From contig JBFHSP010000224.1 of NCBI GenBank assembly GCA_041591085.1, positions 1 through 5,023 on the forward strand: a stretch of DNA of 5,023 nt, read 5' to 3'. The stretch comes from Pleionea sp041591085 (GTDB lineage: Bacteria > Pseudomonadota > Gammaproteobacteria > Enterobacterales > Kangiellaceae). Below, piece by piece: positions 1 to 5,023 of the stretch (position 1 is the first letter of the stretch; the number at the start of each line of letters is the position of its first letter). The notes beneath the pieces were generated by a model, which was not told the origin of the DNA, made no database searches, and saw only the letters and a program-made list of their open reading frames with translations. The translations under genes and the position numbers were made by a program.

Positions 1-246
1 AAACGGGGCTGAATCGATAATACCTTTGCGAATGGTAGAGGTGACTTCTCCACCTGCTAAGTAAGCACCCGCAAACTCAAAAATAGCAGCAATAATAATC
101 GCTTGTTTAATCGTTAATGCTTTTGAGCCGACAGAGGTTCCCATAGCGTTGGCAACATCATTAGCACCAATACCCCATGCCATAAAAAAGCCAACAACAG
201 CGGCAAAAACAATTAAAAGTGTGTAATAAGACGTGAGAAAATCCAT
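1..246 (-). CDS. pit: Pit-family inorganic phosphate transporter, N-terminal 82 residues (cut by window edge)
   Basis: This gene encodes a low-affinity inorganic phosphate permease of the PHO4/Pit family in the inner membrane; the family moves metal-phosphate complexes with protons or phosphate with sodium. Translating the reverse complement from the ATG at 246 gives 82 codons open to the window edge. Residues about 7-26 are a hydrophobic helix ending in the family signature GANDVANAMGTSVGS (residues 27-41). A second hydrophobic stretch lies at about 48-65, followed by AGGEVTSTIRKGIID, also typical of Pit N-termini. The start is supported by the position of the first helix and by a modest AGG nine bases upstream of the ATG. 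It lies 33 bp downstream of the DUF47 gene, so the two are almost surely one operon. The rest of the transporter, including the second signature copy, lies outside the window. The family call is firm; which ion is coupled cannot be told. Confidence 0.95.
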   Translation of the reverse strand, partial: MDFLTSYYTLLIVFAAVVGFFMAWGIGANDVANAMGTSVGSKALTIKQAIIIAAIFEFAGAYLAGGEVTSTIRKGIIDSAPF

Positions 247-279
247 AGTGATAACCTGTGGTTTAGTTTCTTAGTTCAG

Positions 280-954
280 TTATTTTCGAGCGAGCATTAG
301 TTCTAATTCTGCGCCTACGCGCTCAGCTCGATCACCCAAGTCACCAATCCACTCGATGATGCGATATAGGAAAATGACGTTTACAGCTGGTAAATCTCGT
401 TCGATAGCAAAAACTTCTTTACGAAGTTTGCGTTGAAGCACATCAGTATCGTTTTCGATGGTGTCTAATTCAGAAATCATGGTTTCTACTAACTTCACTT
501 CACGGCCTCTAAAGCCAGTTTCAACCAGTTCATCCAGCTCGTGAATGGCTTTTTGCGCTTGAGCTGAGGCATCGATGCAACGATCTAAATAAGCTGAAAA
601 GTTGGTTTGTAACGTTTCAGGAATTTCCATTTGGCGACCGGCCATAAGCCCTGCAATGTCTTTAGCACGGTTGGCTAACTTGTCCTGGGCTGTGACAAGA
701 CCTAGTAAATCGGTACGTGCAACAGGAAGAAAAATACCGCCAGGCAGTTTTAAGCGAATTTCTTTTTTGAAATCGTCCGCTTTATTCTCTATTTGCGAGA
801 TTTTTTGTTGCAAAGCATCAACTTGAGGCCAGTCTTTTGCGTATACGGCGGCCATAAAGGGCTTGAGTTCAGATACACATTCATGAACAGCGTCAATATG
901 CTCCTGAATAGGGCGAAAAGGAGATGCTGCGAAAAGATCACCGAGTAAGCTCAT
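280..954 (-). CDS. DUF47 family PhoU-like protein (TIGR00153), Pit accessory
   Basis: This is a 224-residue soluble, largely helical protein of the DUF47/TIGR00153 family, distant relatives of PhoU. Such proteins are usually encoded next to pit genes and are thought to modulate Pit transport; their biochemical role is not well defined. Visible features are the N-terminus MSLLGDLFAASPFRPIQEHI, a PhoU-like acidic helix IENKADDFKKEIR (residues 55-67) with an E56xxxD60 pair, the conserved LPGGIFLPVARTDLLGLV (70-87), and a second acidic helix EWIGDLGDRAERVG (201-214) with E201xxxD205. In PhoU such ExxxD pairs bind metal clusters. Length is normal for the family and there are no membrane segments or signal peptide. 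The ATG at 954 is preceded by AGGA and GAAGA purine runs. It is the first gene of the minus-strand operon with pit, with a good promoter about 40-70 bp upstream and a PHO-box candidate behind it. Confidence 0.95.
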   Translation of the reverse strand: MSLLGDLFAASPFRPIQEHIDAVHECVSELKPFMAAVYAKDWPQVDALQQKISQIENKADDFKKEIRLKLPGGIFLPVARTDLLGLVTAQDKLANRAKDIAGLMAGRQMEIPETLQTNFSAYLDRCIDASAQAQKAIHELDELVETGFRGREVKLVETMISELDTIENDTDVLQRKLRKEVFAIERDLPAVNVIFLYRIIEWIGDLGDRAERVGAELELMLARK

Positions 955-992
955 TTATCTTCGTGTCCTGTAGGGTAATTTCAGATGCCGAG

Positions 993-1021
993 ATTTTAAG
1001 TAGCCTAATAGCACTTGTCCA
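993..1021 (-). promoter_or_regulatory. Sigma70-like promoter for the DUF47-pit operon
   Basis: Read on the minus strand, TGGACA (1021-1016, five of six to TTGACA) is followed by a 17-bp spacer and TAAAAT (998-993, five of six to TATAAT). Transcription would start near 986, giving a leader of about 30 nt before the DUF47 ATG at 954. It is the best-matching promoter in the 197-bp divergent intergenic region. It was found by eye and has not been tested. Confidence 0.55.
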
Positions 1022-1034
1022 CCTTGAAATAAAA

Positions 1035-1052
1035 GAGTCACAAAACTGTCAT
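1035..1052 (+). promoter_or_regulatory. Candidate PHO box (PhoB binding site) in the divergent intergenic region
   Basis: Two 7-bp repeats are spaced as in the PhoB consensus (CTGTCAT, 4 AT-rich bases, CTGTCAT/C). GAGTCAC at 1035-1041 matches 5 of 7 to CTGTCAC, AAAA is the spacer, and a perfect CTGTCAT lies at 1046-1052. The 11-bp phase continues through ATTT to CTAAAAT (1057-1063, 4 of 7), a possible weak third half-site. The box lies about 14 bp behind the -35 of the DUF47-pit promoter and about 38 bp upstream of the -35 proposed for the triphosphatase gene, so PhoB could act on either side. PhoB control of pit operons, including repression, is known in other proteobacteria. The assignment here is inferred from motif and gene context. 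Confidence 0.5.
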
Positions 1053-1090
1053 ATTTCTAAAATATTGGCTTGTTACCCATAAAGAAACAA

Positions 1091-1119
1091 GTGACAGGCC
1101 ATTAGGGTCTGGGTAAACT
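1091..1119 (+). promoter_or_regulatory. Possible sigma70-like promoter for the triphosphatase gene
   Basis: GTGACA (1091-1096, five of six to TTGACA), a 17-bp spacer and TAAACT (1114-1119, four of six to TATAAT) would start transcription near 1126. The resulting leader of about 26 nt is pyrimidine- and T-rich. An alternative lies further upstream: TTGAAA (1024-1029), 17 bp, TGTCAT (1047-1052), which would overlap the PHO-box candidate. The sequence alone does not choose between them. Confidence 0.35.
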
Positions 1120-1151
1120 GCTTTTCCTTTGATTTTTCAATTTGTGTTTTT

Positions 1152-2672
1152 ATGGCGAATGAAATTGAAGTAAAACTGGCTGCAGAGCCAGCGAAACTCA
1201 AATTATTGAATGAAATGACCTTCGATGGGGTAATGTCCTCCTCCGAGTGGGTCGGCCAGTCATTAAAGAATACTTATTTTGATACACAGAATTTTAAGTT
1301 AAGAGAGCTTAAAATCGGACTTAGGATCAGAGCTCAGGGCGAACAGCTCATTCAAACCGTAAAATCGTCTGGAAAGAGCATGGGCGGCTTACACCAGCGC
1401 AACGAGTCAGAAGCTTTCATTGACGAATTTAAAATAGACATCGATCAAGTTGAAGATCCTTATTTAAAAATATTACTTGAAGAAGCCATTGAAGAAGACG
1501 GAGAGCTACAACCGGTTTTCAGTACCCATTTTCAGCGGCAAACTTCCGATTTTAATTTTGAAGATGGTACTGTGATTGAAGTTGCTATCGACCAAGGTAA
1601 TATTTATTACGACGATGAATCGTCGCCCATTTCAGAAGTTGAACTTGAGCTTAAACAAGGCAATGCCCGTCACTTATTTCAATTAAGTCGACAATTAATC
1701 TCGCAACATGATTTTGTAGTCAGCAACAGCAGTAAAGCTGGGCGAGGTTATTCTCTTTGTTCCGAAATAAAAGTCACGGACAGGCGCATTACCACTTTAG
1801 AAATTTCACCTGGAACCGCAGCCGAAGAAGCCTTTGAAATGATCTGTTATAACGGGCTCAAGCATTGGCAATATTATGAACAGTTTTTAGAAAGCTCGAT
1901 TGCGCCAGAAGCGATATTACAAATGTACCGAGCATTGCTTTATGTGCAAAATGTGTATCATATTTTTGGTGCCTTGATCCCTCGACATGCCACTACCGAT
2001 TTAAGAGCTAATTGGGAGTGGTTATCACAATTTTTAGAGTCAATTGTCAGTGTGGCTAATCAGCGCAAACATTTGAATATGATGCTCAATCAAGGGCTGG
2101 CCAGCGAAGAGCAACTCGCAGAAGCGTTTGAGTCCAGCGAAGTTGAATTAAAAACTGTGGTCGAAAAATTTAAAAAGCTACTGAGTTCTAGTCGATATAA
2201 CTTAGTGATGCTAGGTATATCCGAATGGCTGTTTTTTAAAGACTGGCGTCCTTTCATTGAAGATAAAAATAAAGTATTGTTAAACGCACCCATTATCGAT
2301 TTTGCAGTAGCTCAACTAGAACACATCTTACGCGAATTTAAACGCAGTTTTGACTCTAAAGATCCTTTATCGGAAGTGTTTTGTTTAGAGCAAGTATCCA
2401 AATTACGAAGAGCGTTGGATATGGGGTTATTTTTTGGCGGATTATTCGATCATAAGCAACGCCAACAATATCGTCAGCCTTGGCTCGACTTACTAGCTGG
2501 TACACGTGAAATTGAGTTTAACCGGTTTGCAACGGATTGCATGGCAAAGTATGAAATAAAAAACGAAAAAGATTTGGCAATATGGTCAGATAAAAGAAAA
2601 AGCTCGGTGTTAGAAGCCATGGAGCAAACTCGAAAAGCTATGTTTAAATCAAAACCTTATTGGTCTCGTTAA
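1152..2672 (+). CDS. ygiF: Inorganic triphosphatase, CYTH-CHAD protein (YgiF type)
   Basis: This 506-residue cytoplasmic enzyme should hydrolyse inorganic tripolyphosphate to pyrophosphate and phosphate, using a CYTH tunnel domain and divalent metal. The CYTH domain spans residues 1 to about 205. It shows the ExExK motif at E4/E6/K8, GLRIR with R58 and R60, K71, GGLHQR (78-83), R129, E143, the acidic strand E162/E164/E166, and SSKAGRGY with K195 and R198. From memory, E. coli YgiF matches these blocks almost in order. The rest (about 215-506) is a divergent CHAD helical domain; VYHIFGALIPRHATTDLR (268-285) matches the E. coli YgiF segment there, and both lack the arginine-rich motif of canonical polyphosphate-binding CHAD domains. 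It is about 70 residues longer than E. coli YgiF (433), mainly through helical additions near 300-330 and before the terminal PYWSR. The ATG at 1152 is fixed by the motif at residue 4, yet no Shine-Dalgarno sequence precedes it. It diverges from DUF47-pit and may be co-transcribed with the aspartokinase. Confidence 0.93.
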   Translation: MANEIEVKLAAEPAKLKLLNEMTFDGVMSSSEWVGQSLKNTYFDTQNFKLRELKIGLRIRAQGEQLIQTVKSSGKSMGGLHQRNESEAFIDEFKIDIDQVEDPYLKILLEEAIEEDGELQPVFSTHFQRQTSDFNFEDGTVIEVAIDQGNIYYDDESSPISEVELELKQGNARHLFQLSRQLISQHDFVVSNSSKAGRGYSLCSEIKVTDRRITTLEISPGTAAEEAFEMICYNGLKHWQYYEQFLESSIAPEAILQMYRALLYVQNVYHIFGALIPRHATTDLRANWEWLSQFLESIVSVANQRKHLNMMLNQGLASEEQLAEAFESSEVELKTVVEKFKKLLSSSRYNLVMLGISEWLFFKDWRPFIEDKNKVLLNAPIIDFAVAQLEHILREFKRSFDSKDPLSEVFCLEQVSKLRRALDMGLFFGGLFDHKQRQQYRQPWLDLLAGTREIEFNRFATDCMAKYEIKNEKDLAIWSDKRKSSVLEAMEQTRKAMFKSKPYWSR

Positions 2673-2710
2673 GTTGAGAGTTTTCATTTTTTCAAATTAT
2701 TAGGTTCCTT

Positions 2711-4111
2711 ATGAGTAAACCTTGGGCCGTCCTAAAATTTGGCGGCAGCAGTGTAGGCGAAGCTAAACACTGGCAAACCATTTATAACCAAGTGTGCGAG
2801 CAAATTAATCAAGGTCGACGAGTCGTTTTGGTTTTATCTGCCTTAAAAAATATTTCCAATGTTCTTGAAGGATTGTTGCATCAAGCCAAAGCCGGTGTTC
2901 ATCCTTTTGCAATTGAGCACTTAAAACAACACCACTTAAGTTTTGCCGCGCAAATGGGCATTGAAGCCGAATCGATGTTGACGCCTTGGTTTGATGAGCT
3001 TAATGGTATTTGCCAAAGCATTGCCGATAGCAAATTGATATCGCCAGAACATCATGCTGCAGTGTTGGCTATGGGAGAATTGTTGTCTTCAACTTTAGGA
3101 GCAATTTATTTGCAACAAAAAGAACTGAAGGCCAAATGGTTAGATATTCGTTCATCCCTAAGTGTAAACGATTTATCTCAAACTGATAACTGGCATCACT
3201 TTACCAGTAACGAAGCTAATTTGAGTGAGTGCACACTCAGGCAAAAGTTAGATGATATCGATTGTGATCTCATTGTCACTCAGGGATTTATCGCATCTGA
3301 TCATCACAATAAAACGGTGTTATTGGGTAGAGAGGGTTCTGATACCACTGCCGCCTATGTTGGTCATTTATTAAATGCTGATCTCGTCCAAATTTGGACC
3401 GATGTGCCGGGAGTTTTTACTTATAACCCGCGGGCGTTATCTCAGGCTCGACAAATTAAAAACTTATCCTACCAACAAGCATTTTTATTAGCTAATGCGG
3501 GCGCTAGAGTGTTACATCCTAGAGCGCTGGCACCGTTAGCACAAAAACAAGTGCCTATAGAAGTTAAATCAACTTCCATTCCGAATATGGCAGGAAGTAT
3601 GATCAATGGAAATCCTACCGCAACGAATTCGGTGATAGCTTTTGCACTTGAAGAATTGGTAACAGTTGTTTGTACTGAATCATTGCGCGCTAATGACGTA
3701 GTGTTACAAAAAATGCCTCCAATAGGATTTGATTTAATCAATCAAGAAAAAGCTGAACAAAATTTTAGCTTTTGGCGTTACAGCAACAGTGATTCGCCCA
3801 AACCAGAATCTAGCAGGTTAAAAGAGTTGTTATTAATTGAGCCATTGAATGTTGAAGAATTAAGTTTGGTATCGGTTATTGGAGCAAAAAACCAACCAAC
3901 ATGGCAATCAGAAGTATTGGCCTTAGCAAAAACACAATTTGATGTTAAGTATTGTTTTACTAATGTCGATGATGGAGTAGTTAAGTTCTTGCTTGAGTCA
4001 CAACAGGGTAAGCTGATGGTTGAAGATTTACATAATCAATTCATACCTCAAACAAAACAAACAGATCCATCAATGAGTTTTGGTCAATCATGGCAAGAGA
4101 TTGTTAACTGA
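2711..4111 (+). CDS. lysC: Aspartate kinase (aspartokinase), monofunctional, with divergent ACT region
   Basis: Aspartate kinase phosphorylates L-aspartate with ATP, the first step toward lysine, diaminopimelate, threonine and methionine. The 466-residue protein has an amino-acid-kinase domain at about 5-300: KFGGSSVG (9-16) with K9, MGE with E123, QGFIASD (191-197), GREGSDTTAA (206-215) with R207 and D211, WTDVPGVFTYNPR (229-241), and ANAGARVLHPRALAP (261-275). The first ACT repeat after about 315 is poorly conserved and followed by a charged, serine-rich stretch (344-370). The second is clear, from LSLVSVIGAKN (384-394) to VVKFLLES and VEDLHNQF (437-444). N-terminal features (WAVLKFGGSS, LVLSALKNISNVLEGLL) recall the kinase half of Xanthomonas-type fused aspartokinase/diaminopimelate decarboxylase, but no decarboxylase follows. 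AGG stands six bases before the ATG. Only 38 bp separate it from ygiF, with no room for a lysine riboswitch. Which amino acid inhibits it cannot be read from the sequence. Confidence 0.94.
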   Translation: MSKPWAVLKFGGSSVGEAKHWQTIYNQVCEQINQGRRVVLVLSALKNISNVLEGLLHQAKAGVHPFAIEHLKQHHLSFAAQMGIEAESMLTPWFDELNGICQSIADSKLISPEHHAAVLAMGELLSSTLGAIYLQQKELKAKWLDIRSSLSVNDLSQTDNWHHFTSNEANLSECTLRQKLDDIDCDLIVTQGFIASDHHNKTVLLGREGSDTTAAYVGHLLNADLVQIWTDVPGVFTYNPRALSQARQIKNLSYQQAFLLANAGARVLHPRALAPLAQKQVPIEVKSTSIPNMAGSMINGNPTATNSVIAFALEELVTVVCTESLRANDVVLQKMPPIGFDLINQEKAEQNFSFWRYSNSDSPKPESSRLKELLLIEPLNVEELSLVSVIGAKNQPTWQSEVLALAKTQFDVKYCFTNVDDGVVKFLLESQQGKLMVEDLHNQFIPQTKQTDPSMSFGQSWQEIVN

Positions 4112-4168
4112 TAAAGTAATAAACGAGCAATTGAAATCATAACCTTGGTTTTCTGACGGACAACTATT

Positions 4169-4708
4169 GTGAAGCTATCAAGAAGAACCTTTCTTTCAGG
4201 CGTAGCGGTTATTCCTTTAGTAGGAATAGCTGGGTTTTATGCAGCTTTACCAAGTGCCGATAATCGCCAATTTAATTCGTTACAAGAGGTTGTAACATTT
4301 TTAAGCCATGCCAGCGTTGAGTCATTGAACAAATTGGGCGAATGGAATTTAGCGCAAACATTCATTCATTTAGCACAAAGCATTGAGTTTTCAGTAGTTG
4401 GATTTCCTAAAGTGAAACCCGAATGGTTTCAAAAATCTATTGGTAGCTTAGTATTTCATTTGTTTTCAGCCAAAGGCACTATGAAACATGGCCTTAGTGA
4501 ACCTATTCCAGGTGCACAAGATTTAGATCAGAATGTAGATGTGATAGTCGCGACTAATCGATTAATTATTGCGATTGATTTGTTTAACTCAAAAAAAGAC
4601 ACCTTTAATTTACAACCTCACTTTGCGTATGGAGAGTTGAGCTGGCATCAATATGAACGGGCACACTTGCTTCATATTAACGATCATTTTAGAGAAATAA
4701 AAAGCTAA
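4169..4708 (+). CDS. Tat-signal DUF1569 (DinB-like fold) protein, function unknown
   Basis: This 179-residue protein opens with a twin-arginine export signal: SRRTFLSG at residues 4-11 followed by the hydrophobic stretch VAVIPLVGIAGFYAAL (12-27). It should therefore be exported folded through Tat; with no clear signal-peptidase site, it might stay anchored by the N-terminal helix. The mature part resembles DUF1569, a DinB/YfiT-like four-helix family: W59 and H67 in WNLAQTFIHLAQSIEFSVVGFP (59-80), and YGELSWHQYERAHLLHINDHF (154-174) with H169 and H173. H67, H169 and H173 would form the three-histidine metal site of that superfamily. No substrate is known. The start is GTG at 4169, chosen because it places the Tat motif correctly; there is no ATG nearby, and a weak GGA stands eight bases upstream. 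It lies 57 bp after the aspartokinase with no evident terminator between them, so read-through is plausible but a functional link is not shown. Confidence 0.8.
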   Translation: MKLSRRTFLSGVAVIPLVGIAGFYAALPSADNRQFNSLQEVVTFLSHASVESLNKLGEWNLAQTFIHLAQSIEFSVVGFPKVKPEWFQKSIGSLVFHLFSAKGTMKHGLSEPIPGAQDLDQNVDVIVATNRLIIAIDLFNSKKDTFNLQPHFAYGELSWHQYERAHLLHINDHFREIKS

Positions 4709-4748
4709 AAACACAAACAGTATTGAAAAATAAGTATTTTGCTCATTG

Positions 4749-4754
4749 TATAAT
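4749..4754 (+). promoter_or_regulatory. Perfect -10 element (TATAAT) upstream of the secreted-protein gene
   Basis: A consensus TATAAT lies 26 bp before the ATG at 4781 and would start transcription near 4761. The nearest good -35, TTGAAA at 4723-4728, sits 20 bp away, longer than the usual 16-18. The promoter may therefore lean on an activator or on the strong -10 alone. It suggests the last gene can be transcribed apart from the DUF1569 gene. Confidence 0.45.
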
Positions 4755-4770
4755 CATCATCTTATTTAAA

Positions 4771-4775
4771 AGGAG
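4771..4775 (+). promoter_or_regulatory. Strong ribosome binding site (AGGAG) fixing the ATG at 4781
   Basis: AGGAG is followed by five T bases and then ATG, close to ideal Shine-Dalgarno spacing. It is the strongest such site in the window and decides the start of the truncated gene that follows. Confidence 0.85.
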
Positions 4776-4780
4776 TTTTT

Positions 4781-5023
4781 ATGATATTGGGTTTAAAACG
4801 AAGCATTTTGTTATTGGCTTTCATAACAGGATTATTTGGCAATATATCGATTGTTTATGCTGATCCTGATAGTAATGAAAATAACTATGAAACTGAAATA
4901 TCAAATGCTATCAATACTTTTGAAGCAGAGTTATTGAAAAAAGAACAATCGTTTACTACTCCACAAGATTTAAACAGTATTGCATGGATTCAAGCCAAAC
5001 TTGAACACATGGTTGAGGTTGAT
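4781..5023 (+). CDS. Secreted protein of unknown function, N-terminal 81 residues (cut by window edge)
   Basis: An open frame runs from the ATG at 4781 to the window edge without a stop. Residues 1-26 form a standard Sec signal peptide: basic KR at 6-7, hydrophobic core SILLLAFITGLFG (8-20), and a likely signal peptidase I site after VYA (24-26). No lipobox cysteine is present, so it should be periplasmic or outer-membrane rather than a lipoprotein. The mature part begins with a polar, acidic linker (DPDSNENNYETE) and continues as a probable helix (ISNAINTFEAELLKKEQSF), then a second (LNSIAWIQAKLEHMVEVD). I do not recognise the family with confidence. The last stretch faintly recalls DUF6624 proteins, but that is a guess from a short fragment. 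The strong AGGAG, the -10 element and the clean signal peptide make it a real gene although only its start is present. Confidence 0.8.
   Translation, partial: MILGLKRSILLLAFITGLFGNISIVYADPDSNENNYETEISNAINTFEAELLKKEQSFTTPQDLNSIAWIQAKLEHMVEVD

Noticed and set aside
602..826. Plus-strand open frame of 74 codons
   Set aside because: It lies wholly within the DUF47 gene on the other strand, has no ribosome binding site and shows no recognisable protein; it is a shadow frame.
1069..1091. CTTGTT and AACAAG inverted repeat, 11 bases apart, in the divergent intergenic region
   Set aside because: Six-base arms with one long unpaired interval match no operator family I recognise; not strong enough to annotate.
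1955..2010. Loss of the arginine-rich CHAD motif in the triphosphatase, at first taken as a novel degeneration
   Set aside because: From memory E. coli YgiF has the same divergent segment (LFGGIVPRKASTHLR), so this is a trait of the subfamily and not special to this gene.
2090..2293. Minus-strand open frame of 67 codons
   Set aside because: It lies inside ygiF, is low-complexity and serine-rich as antisense frames often are, and has no supporting signals.
2673..2710. Lysine riboswitch or attenuator ahead of the aspartokinase
   Set aside because: Only 38 bp separate the genes; there is no room for an L-box, and no leader peptide or terminator hairpin is seen.
3222..3239. Hairpin TGAGTG-AGTGCA-CACTCA inside the aspartokinase gene
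   Set aside because: The stem is only six base pairs within a coding stretch, has no T-run and lies near no regulatory point; probably chance.
3469..3741. Minus-strand open frame of 90 codons
   Set aside because: It is antisense to the conserved aspartokinase core, whose motifs explain the sequence.
4141..4154. AACCTTGGTT followed by TTC between the aspartokinase and DUF1569 genes, considered as a terminator
   Set aside because: The palindrome leaves a two-base loop and a four-base-pair stem, too weak for a rho-independent terminator.
4727..4740. AAAATA-AG-TATTTT inverted repeat after the DUF1569 gene, considered as a terminator
   Set aside because: All-AT stem with a two-base loop and no GC-rich core; it would not form a stable terminator hairpin.

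Overview
The window reads as a chromosomal segment of an AT-rich gammaproteobacterium, probably marine. This rests on a YgiF-type CYTH-CHAD protein that matches E. coli YgiF motif for motif, a DUF47-Pit pair, and an aspartokinase resembling the kinase half of Xanthomonas-type fused LysAC enzymes. Kangiella/Aliikangiella-like or Alteromonadales-like hosts would fit, but the sequence does not decide the order. No insertion sequence, integrase, tRNA, rRNA or CRISPR array is visible.

Layout. The left end holds a minus-strand pair: a PhoU-like DUF47 protein (280-954) followed after 33 bp by the start of a Pit-family phosphate transporter, cut by the window edge (1-246). Their upstream region (955-1151) is a divergent promoter region. 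It carries a good sigma70-like promoter for the minus pair, a plausible one for the plus-strand gene, and between them a candidate PHO box (PhoB site) at 1035-1052. The plus strand then carries four genes in series: an inorganic triphosphatase of the YgiF type (1152-2672), an aspartate kinase (2711-4111), a Tat-signal DUF1569/DinB-like protein (4169-4708), and the start of an unrecognised secreted protein (4781 to the right edge).

How the genes work together. The left half forms a phosphate theme: phosphate uptake (Pit), its PhoU-like partner (DUF47), and an enzyme that hydrolyses tripolyphosphate (YgiF), facing each other across a shared control region. The PHO-box-like repeats would make sense of that arrangement. 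The right half is functionally mixed. Aspartate kinase opens the lysine/threonine/methionine pathway and is separated from ygiF by only 38 bp, so it may be co-transcribed. The DUF1569 protein follows after 57 bp and is probably exported folded. The last gene has its own -10 element and a strong ribosome binding site.

I see no previously undescribed system that the sequence clearly supports. The observations most worth checking are the PHO-box candidate in the shared intergenic region, the unusual regulatory half of the aspartokinase, and the Tat-exported DinB-like protein. The terminal secreted gene is of interest mainly because it is unassigned.
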